The notes beneath the pieces are model-generated. The model worked only from the letters and a program-made list of their open reading frames with translations. It ran no database searches and was not told the origin of the DNA. DNA of 64,000 nt from Lamprobacter modestohalophilus (lineage in GTDB: Bacteria; Pseudomonadota; Gammaproteobacteria; Chromatiales; Chromatiaceae), in contig NZ_NRRY01000003.1 of assembly GCF_016583905.1 (NCBI RefSeq), positions 62,001 through 126,000 on the forward strand. The letters run 5' to 3'. A program made the position numbers and the translations under genes. Position 1 is the stretch's first letter. Every line of letters starts with the position of its first letter. Below are positions 9,330 to 20,527 of this stretch, piece by piece.

Positions 9330-10436
9330 TCAGCTGTCGCCGGCGCTGAGTGCTGCTCCGGTTGGCTCGTCTGCTGTCGCCGCTAAGCTCGGTGCCTTGA
9401 GTGTTCCTGCCTGCGCCAGTGCTGTGCGCAACTTATCGCCAGTGCCCGCGGGAACCAAGACCAGGTGGGGTCCGCTTGGGAGCGTCTTACCGCGCTTCAG
9501 CCCAGGGTTGAGCCGTTTCAGCTGCGTGACGGTGACACCACAGGCACGAGCGGCCTGAGCGAGGTCGATCTGCTGCCGGGATTCGACCACCTCGACACGC
9601 GGGCGATTTGCGATCTGTGGCATCTCGAGCCCCAACGCAGCATGCTCTCGCACCAGCTTGGCGATCGCGAGCAGCTTGGGCACGTAGTTTTCCGTTTCGG
9701 TCGGCAGGTCGAGGGACCAGAAATCGATCGGCTTGCCCGCTGCTTTATTGGCCCGCTGCGCTGCACGCACGCGGCCTGGACCCGCATTGTAGCCGGCCAG
9801 CGCCAATGCCCAGTCGCCGTCGAGCTCGCGATGCAGCTGACGTAGATAGGCGATGGCACCGCGCGTCGACGCCAAGATATCGTTGCGTCCGTCGTACCAG
9901 CTGTTCTGCTTGAGGCCCATCTCGACGCCCGTGTACGGCATGAACTGCCACATGCCGGTCGCGCTCTTGGGCGACACGGCGTGCGGGTTATAGCGGCTCT
10001 CGACCTCGGGCAGCAGCGCGAGTTCGGCCGGTAGGCCACTGCGCTCGAGCTCTTCGATGATCAGGTGCAGATACGGCTGCGCTCGCTGACTCAGATCCGT
10101 GAGATAATCGCTGTCTCGCTTGAGTGCGCGCATCGCTTGCGCGACGCGCTGATGATCGGTCACTCCAAGACTTTCGCCATAACGGACGCGATCCCAGAGG
10201 TCGCCGCTGGCTCCAGCACCGGCAGTGCGATGCCGACGCTTGGTGTTGCCATCCTCGCGGCCGATGACGCGGACGTCGAGGGCGGGTCGGACGTAGCCGT
10301 ACTCTCGCGCTGAGACCGAAAAGGTCTGGCCATTGGCGATGTCATCGCCGATTGGTCGTTGGCTGGCGCAGCCACTGAGCTGGAAGGGAAGGCCGATCGC
10401 GACCGAGAGCAGAAGGATGCGGGCAGCACTTTGCAT
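9330..10436 (-). CDS. mltD: Membrane-bound lytic murein transglycosylase D-like lipoprotein
   Basis: Cleaves peptidoglycan glycan strands at the periplasmic face of the outer membrane. The 368-residue product starts MQSAARILLLSVAIGLPF with lipobox LSGC, so it should be lipidated. The SLT domain is clear: LPAELALLPEVESRYNPHAV (catalytic Glu), SATGMWQFMPYTGVEMGL, ALAGYNAGPGRV, and ENYVPKLLAIA. One LysM-like segment (VVESRQQIDLAQAARACGVT, LVLVPAG) lies near the C-terminus; many MltDs have two or more. The frame extends upstream to 10973, but that part lacks signal-peptide character and runs through the opposing gene, so ATG 10436 is chosen. It is divergent from the methyltransferase gene, as in other gammaproteobacteria where gloB also sits nearby; gloB is not in the window. 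Confidence 0.92.
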   Translation of the reverse strand: MQSAARILLLSVAIGLPFQLSGCASQRPIGDDIANGQTFSVSAREYGYVRPALDVRVIGREDGNTKRRHRTAGAGASGDLWDRVRYGESLGVTDHQRVAQAMRALKRDSDYLTDLSQRAQPYLHLIIEELERSGLPAELALLPEVESRYNPHAVSPKSATGMWQFMPYTGVEMGLKQNSWYDGRNDILASTRGAIAYLRQLHRELDGDWALALAGYNAGPGRVRAAQRANKAAGKPIDFWSLDLPTETENYVPKLLAIAKLVREHAALGLEMPQIANRPRVEVVESRQQIDLAQAARACGVTVTQLKRLNPGLKRGKTLPSGPHLVLVPAGTGDKLRTALAQAGTLKAPSLAATADEPTGAALSAGDS

Positions 10437-10551
10437 AAGAGACTGGGCAGCGGCTGGATGAAAAAAAGATGCGCTTTGTGAGTATTTTATCGCGCCTCGT
10501 GCCCCGAATATACGGGAAAACCCGAGGTCTTTCCAGCCGTAGGCACGACCG

Positions 10552-11337
10552 ATGTCGAGACCTTCGATGAGGTCCCGCTGCGAGGATGATAGCGCTGCCA
10601 TCGAGGGCCTAGCCGAGTGGCTCAACACGGCCGTTGGTCGCGAGGTTGCGCGTGTCGAGCGCGAATCTGTCGACCGGATGATCGAGAATTCCTTTGGCCA
10701 CTTCTTGGTCCAGATCGGTTGCCTTGGTGACTTCCACGACGCCTTCGAGCATAGCCGTATCCGGTCGCACGTGGTGCTCAGCGAACGATCTTGCGTGAGT
10801 TGGGGCGGCTCGCCCCTGCGCGCGAAGCCAGCTGAACTGCCCCTGGCGCCGGCCAGTATCGATGCCTTGCTCTTGCCGCACACGCTCGACTTCGCGTTGC
10901 AGCCGCAACGCGTGCTGCGCGAGGCTGAGCGGGTTTTGATCCCGGAGGGGCGCATCCTGATTATTGGCTTCAACCCATTGAGTACCTGGGGCCTGATGCG
11001 CAGGGCGCCGCATCATCGACAGGCCCCCTGGTGTGGTAATCAGCTGACCTCATCGCGCCTCATCGACTGGCTCGATCTGCTGGGCTTTCAGCTCGAGATG
11101 CGCGAGTGGCTGTTGTTTCGTCCCCCGCTGCGCTCCGCCTTCAGTAGTCGTCTCGATTGGATCGAGGAGACCGGCGCACGCTGGTGGCCGATCTTCGGCG
11201 GCATCTACGTGATGCGCGCAGTAAAGCGCGTGACCCTGTCCACCCCGCTTCGGCCGCGCTGGAGACAACGCTCGGCGTTTCTGCCTGGTGGCGCCGTTAA
11301 GCCAACCGCTCGTCAAGGTAATCATGCTCGTCAGTAA
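10552..11337 (+). CDS. Class I SAM-dependent methyltransferase-like protein (YafS-type)
   Basis: A 261-residue protein similar to the uncharacterised methyltransferase-like proteins encoded before rnhA (E. coli YafS type). Visible are [35 protein letters not shown] at the position of SAM motif [21 protein letters not shown], and [22 protein letters not shown]. Motif I lacks the classic E/DxGxGxG glycine pattern, so SAM binding and activity are uncertain; no substrate can be assigned. The start at 10552 has no strong ribosome site, and ATG 10567 is an alternative. The 3' end overlaps the rnhA start by 14 nt, suggesting translational coupling. Confidence 0.8.
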   Translation: MSRPSMRSRCEDDSAAIEGLAEWLNTAVGREVARVERESVDRMIENSFGHFLVQIGCLGDFHDAFEHSRIRSHVVLSERSCVSWGGSPLRAKPAELPLAPASIDALLLPHTLDFALQPQRVLREAERVLIPEGRILIIGFNPLSTWGLMRRAPHHRQAPWCGNQLTSSRLIDWLDLLGFQLEMREWLLFRPPLRSAFSSRLDWIEETGARWWPIFGGIYVMRAVKRVTLSTPLRPRWRQRSAFLPGGAVKPTARQGNHARQ

Positions 11338-11806
11338 CGCGTCTCCCGCAAACCCACAGCTTGATCGCGCAACGCCCGCGGTTGAGGTGTTTACCGATGG
11401 GGCCTGTAAAGGCAATCCCGGGCCAGGAGGTTGGGGCGCCTTGATGCGCTACGGCGCACACGAGAAGGAGCTTTACGGTGGTGAGCGACAGACCACGAAT
11501 AACCGTATGGAGCTGATGGCGGTGATCCAGGCGCTGGAGGCGCTGAAGCGGCAGAGCACCGTGATCCTCACCGTCGACTCGCGCTATGTGCAGGATGGAG
11601 TCGAGCGCTGGATGGCGCGCTGGAAGCGCAACGGTTGGATGACCAAACAGGGCAGTCCGGTGAAGAACCAGGACCTCTGGCTAAGGCTCGATCAGGCACT
11701 CGCTGGCCATCAGGTGAGCTGGCGCTGGGTGCGTGGGCACAGCGGCCATGCCGAGAATGAGCGTGCGGATCAGCTCGCCAATCGGGGCATCCCGACGCGA
11801 GCTTGA
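11324..11806 (+). CDS. rnhA: Ribonuclease HI
   Basis: Degrades the RNA strand of RNA-DNA hybrids. The 160-residue protein carries the four catalytic acids in [39 protein letters not shown] and [11 protein letters not shown], plus [11 protein letters not shown] frame exists from 11288, but ATG 11324 is preceded at 5 nt by AAGG, and the remaining N-terminus ([20 protein letters not shown]) is a short leader before the first strand. It is coupled to the upstream methyltransferase gene and followed by dnaQ, the conserved gammaproteobacterial order. Confidence 0.97.
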   Translation: MLVSNASPANPQLDRATPAVEVFTDGACKGNPGPGGWGALMRYGAHEKELYGGERQTTNNRMELMAVIQALEALKRQSTVILTVDSRYVQDGVERWMARWKRNGWMTKQGSPVKNQDLWLRLDQALAGHQVSWRWVRGHSGHAENERADQLANRGIPTRA

Positions 11807-11904
11807 TCTCGCGGCTGATCAAGTCACCTGCTTGTCCGCAACCACTCGGCGCGCCGCCATCCTGGCGATGAGCCGATTGCGTCAGGCTAACGAGGAATGA
11901 CCGC

Positions 11905-12672
11905 ATGCGACAACTTGTTGTCGATACAGAAACCACTGGGCTCGAGCCGAGCGAAGGCCATCGAGTGATCGAGATCGGCTGCGTCGAGGTGGTCGAGCGT
12001 CAGCTGACCAAGGCCAACTTCCACCGGTATCTGCAGCCCGATCGTGAGATCGATGCCGGCGCGGTCGCGGTGCATGGCATTTCGAATGCCTTCCTCGCCG
12101 ACAAACCGCGCTTCGCAGAGATTGCCGAGGAGCTGATCGAGTATCTCCGTGGTGCCGAGCTGGTCATCCATAACGCCGCCTTCGACGTCGGCTTCTTGAA
12201 TCACGAACTGAGCCAATGGCGTCCAGATGCCCCTCGTATCGAGGATATTTGCACGGTAGTCGACACCTTGGCGCTGGCGCGTAAGCGCCATCCCGGGCAA
12301 CGCAACAGTCTCGACGCACTCTGTCGGCGCTACGAGATCGATAACACTCGGCGCGATTTGCACGGTGCCTTACTCGACGCGGAGATTCTCGCCGACGTCT
12401 ACCTGGCGATGACAGGCGGCCAGGTTTCGTTGGCGCTCGGTAGTGAGGCGAATCGCGATGGTCGCGATGGAGGGGGCGAGGCTGAGGGCGCCCCAAGACG
12501 GGTGCGAAAGGATAGGCCCGCTTTGCGCATCGTGCGTGCGACTGAACTCGAACAGTCAGCCCATCGGGCCCGTCTAGAGGCGATCAACGCGGTTAGCCAA
12601 GACGGCTGTGTCTGGCTCTCGTTATCGGGCGCGACAGGATCCGACAGGGTACCGGATGGGGCGCAAGACTGA
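11905..12672 (+). CDS. dnaQ: DNA polymerase III epsilon subunit (3'-5' proofreading exonuclease)
   Basis: The proofreading subunit of the replicative polymerase. The 255-residue protein has DEDDh exonuclease motifs: ExoI LVVDTETTGLEP, ExoII VIHNAAFDVGFLNHEL, and ExoIII with DLHGALLDAEILADVYLAM. A stretch GQVSLALG just after the exonuclease domain resembles the beta-clamp-binding motif. The last ~60 residues are low in conserved features and probably form the tail that contacts the alpha subunit. It is 98 nt after rnhA. Confidence 0.96.
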   Translation: MRQLVVDTETTGLEPSEGHRVIEIGCVEVVERQLTKANFHRYLQPDREIDAGAVAVHGISNAFLADKPRFAEIAEELIEYLRGAELVIHNAAFDVGFLNHELSQWRPDAPRIEDICTVVDTLALARKRHPGQRNSLDALCRRYEIDNTRRDLHGALLDAEILADVYLAMTGGQVSLALGSEANRDGRDGGGEAEGAPRRVRKDRPALRIVRATELEQSAHRARLEAINAVSQDGCVWLSLSGATGSDRVPDGAQD

Positions 12673-12723
12673 GATTGATCGGCTAGCCCCGCCCCAAGCA
12701 AACGTGGAGCGGATCTCTGCTGG

Positions 12724-12774
12724 CCGAAGTTTTTGCTGACCCGAGTCTTTGCTGATCCGAGTTTTTGCTGATCC
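12724..12774. repeat. Threefold ~16-bp tandem repeat after dnaQ
   Basis: Three near-identical units of the form CCGAG(T)TTTTTGCTGAT follow one another between dnaQ and the convergent fnr gene. No coding potential is evident. Function is unknown. Confidence 0.7.
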
Positions 12775-12833
12775 CAGTGGTCTCGGCGCGCGAGCAACAA
12801 TAACCTGAATGCTTGCGAATCTTGAGGCGCGTG

Positions 12834-12875
12834 CTTTCGCGAAAACCCTTTCACGAATATCCTTTCGCGAAGGTC
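12834..12875. repeat. Three phased CTTTCGCGAA motifs
   Basis: CTTTCGCGAA, CTTTCACGAA and CTTTCGCGAA start at 12834, 12848 and 12862, exactly 14 bp apart. The outer two contain the palindrome TTCGCGAA. They lie 50-90 bp beyond the fnr stop codon, in the dnaQ-fnr convergent gap. They could be a binding array or a decayed tandem repeat; nothing further can be said from sequence. Confidence 0.65.
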
Positions 12876-12925
12876 GAGCTGCCCACCCGTTGAACGGATG
12901 GCTGCTAGGTGTCTTAGTTCGTGTC

Positions 12926-13684
12926 TTAGTTCGAACGTTGCTTATGTGCGCTAGACGGAGGCGCCCCCGCCATCATTTCGAGAGCGCTTAGGTTGAGCAC
13001 CTCGACATGCTTACGATCGACGCGGAGCAGCCCATCCTCTTGGAAGCGTGTGAAGAGCCGACTGACGGTTTCTACCGCGAGCCCGAGGTAGCTGCCGATC
13101 TCATGCCTCGACATGCTCAGATAGAAGTCGGTTGGCGAGAGGCCGCGCTTGCTCAATCGACTTGACATGCTCGTCAAGAAGGCTGCTAGGCGTTCCTCGG
13201 CGTTTTTCTTGCCGAGGAGCAGCAACATGTCGGCGTCCTGCCCGATCTCTTTGCTCAGCAGTCGATACATCTGGTGCTGCAGGGAGGGGATCGCGGCGGC
13301 TAGCTCCTCGAAGCGCTGGAAGGGGACTTCACAGATCGCCGAGGTCTCGAGCACCTTGGCCGAGCAGGCATGGCACGCTTTATCGATCGCGTCGAGGCCG
13401 ATGATCTCGCCGGGAAGGTGGAAGCCGAGCACCTGCTCACCGCCCTCCTCGCTGGGCGCATAGGTCTTGACCGACCCGGTCTTGACGACATAGAGGGACC
13501 GGAAGCGCTCGCCACCGCGGAACAGGTGGTCACCGCGGTGCAGTGGACGGGATCGCTTGATGATCGAGTCGAGACGTTCGACATCTTCCGGCGCGAGGCC
13601 CATTGGCAGACAGAGCTGCGACAGTGAGCAGTTCTTGCAGGCGACTCGGATCGTGTCGAACGAGATTACTTTTCGCTGAGTCAA
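12926..13684 (-). CDS. fnr: FNR-type oxygen-responsive transcription regulator
   Basis: A Crp/Fnr-family regulator sensing oxygen through a [4Fe-4S] cluster. The 252-residue protein has the N-terminal cluster cysteines CKNCSLSQLC (Cx2Cx5C) and a further cysteine pair in KACHACSAK that supplies the fourth ligand. The cyclic-nucleotide-like beta barrel (HRGDHLFRGGERFRSLYVVKTGSVKTY) is followed by the dimer helix and an HTH, LSMSRHEIGSYLGLAVETVSRLFTRFQ; the recognition helix ETVSRLFTRF fits FNR-box specificity. An FNR box lies 45 bp upstream of the start codon, so autoregulation is likely. The adjacent sulfur globule gene is a plausible but unproven target. Confidence 0.95.
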   Translation of the reverse strand: MTQRKVISFDTIRVACKNCSLSQLCLPMGLAPEDVERLDSIIKRSRPLHRGDHLFRGGERFRSLYVVKTGSVKTYAPSEEGGEQVLGFHLPGEIIGLDAIDKACHACSAKVLETSAICEVPFQRFEELAAAIPSLQHQMYRLLSKEIGQDADMLLLLGKKNAEERLAAFLTSMSSRLSKRGLSPTDFYLSMSRHEIGSYLGLAVETVSRLFTRFQEDGLLRVDRKHVEVLNLSALEMMAGAPPSSAHKQRSN

Positions 13685-13728
13685 AGCAAGATTCCAGTGA
13701 GTTGTTTGACCTTATTCTGCAACTCAAG

Positions 13729-13742
13729 TTGACATGCATCAA
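13729..13742 (-). promoter_or_regulatory. FNR box upstream of fnr
   Basis: The minus-strand sequence TTGATGCATGTCAA matches the consensus TTGATNNNNATCAA with one change (GTCAA for ATCAA). It lies 45-58 bp before the fnr ATG. Family knowledge says FNR binds such sites; autoregulation here is inference. The rest of 13743-14010 holds no gene I can support. Confidence 0.75.
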
Positions 13743-14013
13743 GCGTCAATCTGACTTACATACACGCGCGCTGCGCAGTGGAATAGCCGGTCGAGGTTTC
13801 GCAGGGGGGTCGCGAAGCCTACCACGAAGGGGGGCGAGTGCGACGATCGGGCGTTACAAGACAGCGGCGAACTTCCGATCGGGGACATCGATCGGGGCAC
13901 CGACGCGCTCGCAGACAGCGGTGAGGGCTGAGCCGGCGGAACGGTGGCGAAGGGGGTCGCTGAGTGTCATCGGAGATCCGGGGATCTCGTGATGTAATCG
14001 CCTCGAGCCAATA

Positions 14014-14037
14014 GAAAAAGCCGCGCCGAGGCGCGAC
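14014..14037 (-). terminator. Intrinsic terminator after the sulfur globule gene
   Basis: On the minus strand a stem of CGCGCC with GGCGCG, extended by neighbouring pairs, is followed directly by TTTTT. It lies about 35 nt after the stop codon at 14072, giving the sulfur globule gene a single-gene transcript. Confidence 0.85.
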
Positions 14038-14071
14038 TCAATGCGTAACGGTGATAAACCGCTACTTTGAC

Positions 14072-14485
14072 TTATTTGGCCTCAGGAGCAGCCGGGGCAG
14101 CCGGAGCCATGGGTGCGCCGTAGGGCATGCCATAAGGAGCGCCGTAGCCGTAGGGGGCACCATAACCGTAAGGCGCGCCATAGCCATAGCCCGGGTTGCC
14201 GTAGCCGTAGCCATCGCCGTAACCACGGCCATAGCCGTAGCCACGCCCGCGACCATAGCCACGACCGCCGCCGCTCATGCTCATGTTGAAGTCGCCATAG
14301 CCGTCACCGACCATGTCGCTGAACATGTCGCCCATGCCGTCGCCCCAGCCGCTTCCGTAGCCAGGTCCGCCGTAGCCGGGACCGCCGTAGCCAGGACCGC
14401 CCCACCAAGCCTGAGCAGCGCCTATCGAGAAGGCGGCGCTGGTGGCAATAGCGGCGATGCCGAGTACCTTTGCAAACTTGGACAT
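14072..14485 (-). CDS. Sulfur globule envelope protein (Sgp family)
   Basis: Structural protein of the envelope around periplasmic sulfur globules in purple sulfur bacteria. The 137-residue precursor begins with a Sec signal peptide, [20 protein letters not shown]..., with a probable cut after AQA (residue 26). The mature part is Gly/Tyr/Pro-rich with tandem GGPGY, GRGYGYG and YGAPYG repeats, a middle segment [17 protein letters not shown], and an Ala/Pro-rich tail. It has no cysteine. This composition and the DFNMSMSG segment match the SgpA/B/C type, but I cannot decide which one. GGAG lies 7 nt before the ATG, and the gene has its own promoter-like site and terminator. It is the best taxonomic marker in the window. 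Confidence 0.88.
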   Translation of the reverse strand: MSKFAKVLGIAAIATSAAFSIGAAQAWWGGPGYGGPGYGGPGYGSGWGDGMGDMFSDMVGDGYGDFNMSMSGGGRGYGRGRGYGYGRGYGDGYGYGNPGYGYGAPYGYGAPYGYGAPYGMPYGAPMAPAAPAAPEAK

Positions 14486-14594
14486 TGTGATGCTCCGTAA
14501 GGGTGGTGAATCGATCCGCCGCAGCCCCTGCGATATTCGAGGGTTGACTCCGCGTTGAGCTGCGATGGAGGTCCGCAGAGAACGAACGCCGCGA

Positions 14595-14624
14595 AGTATA
14601 CGTGCACCAGTCGTTGCTTGTGAA
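14595..14624 (-). promoter_or_regulatory. Sigma-70-like promoter of the sulfur globule gene
   Basis: Minus strand: TTCACA (14624-14619), an 18-nt spacer, then TATACT (14600-14595). These are close to -35 and -10 consensus. It would give a 5' UTR of about 100 nt before ATG 14485. The remaining DNA to pyrG (14640-14745) holds degenerate ~10-bp repeats of CAGTTCGGCTT type and no supported gene. Confidence 0.5.
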
Positions 14625-14738
14625 GTCTATGATCGATGCCATGGCATTGCGCGTTTGTCGGGTCAGTTTGCCAGTTTGGTTTGCTTGTTCGGTTTGCCCG
14701 TTCGGCTGGCCAGTTCGGCTTGACAGTTCGAATTGTGA

Positions 14739-16504
<1,766 letters not shown>

Positions 16505-16505
<1 letters not shown>

Positions 16506-17338
16506 TGCAACTCTGCGGCGTCGAGGTCGGCCTCGAACAGCCACTGTTCCTGATTGCCGGTCCCTGCGTGATCGAGAGCGAGATGCTGGCGCAGGATACC
16601 GCTGGGCGGCTGAAAGAGATGACCGCGGCCTTGGGTATTGCGTTCATCTTCAAGTCATCCTTCGATAAGGCCAATCGGTCATCGATCGACGGCTTTCGCG
16701 GCCTCGGTGTCGACGCTGGACTAAAGATCCTCGAAGGGGTGCGCGAGCGGGTCGGTGTACCGGTGCTGACGGATGTGCATGAAGACACCCCTCTGGATGA
16801 GGTTGCGGCGGTGGTCGATGTGCTGCAGACACCGGCCTTTCTCTGCCGCCAGACCAACTTCATCCTCGCGGTCGCCTCGCAAGGGCGGCCAGTGAACATC
16901 AAGAAGGGCCAGTTTCTGGCACCTTGGGACATGGCGCGCGTGGTCGAAAAGGCGCGCTCAACCGGCAATCAGGCCTTGATGGTCTGTGAGCGCGGGGTCA
17001 GCTTCGGCTATAACAACCTGGTCTCAGACATGCGCTCGCTGGCGGTGATGCGCGAGACCGGCTGTCCGGTGGTGTTCGATGCGACGCACTCGGTGCAACT
17101 GCCCGGTGGCCAGGGCCACAGCTCAGGCGGCCAGCGCGAGTTCGTTCCGGTGCTGGCGCGTGCCGCCGTCGCCGCTGGTGTTGCCGGCGTGTTTATGGAG
17201 ACCCATCCGAATCCGAGCCAGGCGAAGAGTGACGGCCCGAACGCCTGGCCATTAGAACTGATGGCCGAGCTACTGGGGACGCTTGTGGAGCTTGACCGCT
17301 TGGTCAAGGCACGGGGATTTCCGGAGCAACGGCTCTAG
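16505..17338 (+). CDS. kdsA: 3-deoxy-8-phosphooctulonate synthase
   Basis: Condenses phosphoenolpyruvate with arabinose 5-phosphate to give KDO-8-phosphate for lipopolysaccharide. The 277-residue protein has [71 protein letters not shown], and [20 protein letters not shown]. Start ATG 16505 overlaps the pyrG stop by one base. The pyrG-kdsA-eno order is standard for Gammaproteobacteria. The 227 nt after it, before eno, contain a 12-bp direct repeat (GAGCCAGTCGC type) but no gene. Confidence 0.98.
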
Positions 17339-17562
17339 CACGACACCACTGAGGACGTTGCGATACCGATGCGGGCTGCCAGTGCAGTGGCCACTTGGGG
17401 AGCTAGTCGCGAGCCAGTCGCGAGCCAGTCGGTTATCGAGAGGATTTGCAAATGATGCGATCTGACGCTGGTCCGGCTCGTCATGGTCGCGATCGGATCA
17501 GGGCCAGGCATCACGCAGATCCCATCGCCAGGTTATTTTTTATCCACTTTAATGAGGTTTGA

Positions 17563-18846
<1,284 letters not shown>

Positions 18847-18911
18847 TTGCTGCGGCGCGGCCGCATTGTGGTCGCGCCCAGTGAGACGATCGCAGCAGAG
18901 GACGTGACTCG

Positions 18912-19205
18912 ATGCGCCAGCTCGTTTTAGTCTTGGTGGTACTCCTCGGGTTCCTTCAATTTCGTCTCTGGATTGGCGATGGCAGCGTCGCTGAGCTGCA
19001 TGATCTGCGCGGGCGCATTGTTGAAACCGAGCAGGAGTTGGTCCGACTCCAGGCCCGTAACAGTGCCCTCGCTGCTGAGGTCGAGGATCTGAAGACCGGG
19101 CTTGATGCGATCGAAGAGCGGGCTCGGAGTGAGCTCGGCATGATCCAATCCGGCGAGGTCTTCTTGCAGGTGGTCGAAAAGACAGACGAGACCAAAACGC
19201 AATGA
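18912..19205 (+). CDS. ftsB: Cell division protein FtsB
   Basis: A bitopic membrane protein of the FtsQLB divisome complex. The 97-residue product has one N-terminal membrane segment (LVLVLVVLLGFLQFRLWI, about residues 3-21), a periplasmic leucine-zipper-like coiled coil (about 28-65: ELHDLRGRIVETEQELVRLQ) and a short conserved end EERARSELGMIQSGEVFLQV. Size, topology and location after eno agree with FtsB. Its stop overlaps ispD by 4 nt. Confidence 0.93.
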   Translation: MRQLVLVLVVLLGFLQFRLWIGDGSVAELHDLRGRIVETEQELVRLQARNSALAAEVEDLKTGLDAIEERARSELGMIQSGEVFLQVVEKTDETKTQ

Positions 19206-19903
19206 CAGCAGATCCTCAGCACTGGGTCGTGCTGCCGGCGGCGGGCGCCGGTCGCCGCTTCGGTGGCCCGATACCGAAGCAATATCTGCCGCTACGCGGG
19301 CGCCGCGTGATCGAGCACAGCTTGGCTGTCTTCGTGCAGCATCCACTGATCGCCGGCTGCGTCATCGCACTGAGCCCTGAGGATGAGTGGTGGCAAGACA
19401 CGGCCTATGCCGATCATCCAGCGGTCAAGCGCGTCGCGGGTGGCGCTGAGCGTTCAGATTCGGTCGCGCATGCACTCGCCGCCTTGGCCGGCAACGCCGC
19501 TGACGATGATTGGGTCTTGGTTCATGATGCGGCCAGACCCTGTTTGACCACTGAGGATCTTGATCGGCTGCTCGCGGCCTTAGTGGACGAGCCGGTTGGT
19601 GCACTGCTTGCTGTCCCGATGCACGACACGGTCAAGGCCGCCGAAGACGCCTTCGGTGCGCGCGTCGAGCGCACCCTGCCGCGCCAGCAATTGTGGCGTG
19701 CCTATACACCGCAAGCCTTTCGGCTCGGACAGCTGCGCGAGGCACTGGCCCATTGTCGGGCACAGGGTATCGCGATCACCGACGACGCCAGCGCGATCGA
19801 GCAGCTCGGGCTTCGCCCACTCCTGGTCGAAGGCCGTGTAGACAACATCAAGATTACCCGGCCTGAGGATCTGTCCTTGGCCGAGTTCTTCCTCGACCAC
19901 TAG
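19202..19903 (+). CDS. ispD: 2-C-methyl-D-erythritol 4-phosphate cytidylyltransferase
   Basis: Third step of the MEP isoprenoid pathway, using CTP. The 233-residue protein has the nucleotide-binding loop LPAAGAGRRFGGPIPKQY, GAERSDSVAHALAAL, WVLVHDAARPCLT, the segment RQQLWRAYTPQAF, TDDASAIEQLG, and the C-terminal DNIKITRPEDLSLAE. ATG 19202 overlaps ftsB, so the two are translationally coupled. In a phototroph this pathway also feeds carotenoids and the bacteriochlorophyll tail. Confidence 0.97.
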   Translation: MTADPQHWVVLPAAGAGRRFGGPIPKQYLPLRGRRVIEHSLAVFVQHPLIAGCVIALSPEDEWWQDTAYADHPAVKRVAGGAERSDSVAHALAALAGNAADDDWVLVHDAARPCLTTEDLDRLLAALVDEPVGALLAVPMHDTVKAAEDAFGARVERTLPRQQLWRAYTPQAFRLGQLREALAHCRAQGIAITDDASAIEQLGLRPLLVEGRVDNIKITRPEDLSLAEFFLDH

Positions 19904-19949
19904 CGCGCCACTCGCGCCACCCGCGCAAACCGCGCCACCAGGAGCGACG

Positions 19950-20033
19950 ATGAAGCAAGTAGAGGCTAAGCAGGAGCGACAGCAGCGGTCGCTCGACACC
20001 GCAGCGCAGATCCTAGGGGCGAGCCCATGTTAA
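19950..20033 (+). CDS. Possible 27-codon leader ORF before ispF
   Basis: A short frame (MKQVEAKQERQQRSLDTAAQ...) has a good Shine-Dalgarno (AGGAG 5 nt upstream) and ends with a TAA two bases into ispF codon 2, overlapping the ispF start. Such an arrangement could couple ispF translation. There is no homology evidence and no other support; it may be chance. Confidence 0.25.
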   Translation: MKQVEAKQERQQRSLDTAAQILGASPC

Positions 20034-20527
20034 TCGGGCAGGGCATCGATGCCCATCGCTTCGCCCCAGATCGCCGGCTGATGCTCGGTGGGGTCGAGGT
20101 TCCGCACCACCTCGGGCTCGAGGCGCATTCCGACGGCGATGTGTTGCTCCATGCGCTCTGCGATGCGCTGCTCGGCGCAGCTGGCCTCGGGGATATCGGC
20201 CATCACTTCCCGGATTCGGACGCCGCCTTCAAGGACATCGACAGCCGCGTGCTGCTGCGGCGCGTGATGCAGTCACTCGCGGAACGCGACCTGCGGGTGC
20301 ATAACGCGGATCTGACCCTGGTCGCGCAGTCGCCCAAGCTCGCTCCTCATATCGTCTCGATGCGCGACTGTATCGCTGCTGACTTGGGCCTGGCGGTGGC
20401 ACGTGTCAACGTCAAGGCCACCACCAGTGAGCGCATGGGCTTCACGGGACGGGGCGAAGGCATCGCCGCCTTTGCCGTCGTTCTGCTCGACGACGCTGGG
20501 ACGACCGGAACTGCGGCGGCCCGGTGA
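20027..20527 (+). CDS. ispF: 2-C-methyl-D-erythritol 2,4-cyclodiphosphate synthase
   Basis: Cyclises the MEP-pathway CDP intermediate, releasing CMP. The 166-residue protein begins MLIGQGIDAHRFAPDR with the zinc ligands Asp and His in DAHRF, followed by LEAHSDGDVLLHALCDALLG, GDIGHHFPDSD, and the C-terminal KATTSERMGFTGRGEGIAA. ATG 20027 is the homologous start. Its end overlaps truD (GTGA). With ispD it makes two consecutive MEP-pathway genes; the C-terminal ~10 residues (DDAGTTGTAAAR) are a non-conserved tail. Confidence 0.97.
   Translation: MLIGQGIDAHRFAPDRRLMLGGVEVPHHLGLEAHSDGDVLLHALCDALLGAAGLGDIGHHFPDSDAAFKDIDSRVLLRRVMQSLAERDLRVHNADLTLVAQSPKLAPHIVSMRDCIAADLGLAVARVNVKATTSERMGFTGRGEGIAAFAVVLLDDAGTTGTAAAR

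Noticed and set aside
10437-10973. N-terminal extension of the mltD frame
   Set aside because: It lies opposite the methyltransferase gene. The signal peptide and lipobox start at 10436, so the extension would block export.
13603-13992. Plus-strand frame of 129 codons overlapping the fnr leader
   Set aside because: It runs through the fnr 5' end and the FNR box, is Arg/Ser-rich, and has no family features.
13685-14010. tRNA or small RNA in the fnr-sgp gap
   Set aside because: No cloverleaf, T-loop GTTCRANYC box or strong independent terminator apart from that of the sulfur globule gene was found.
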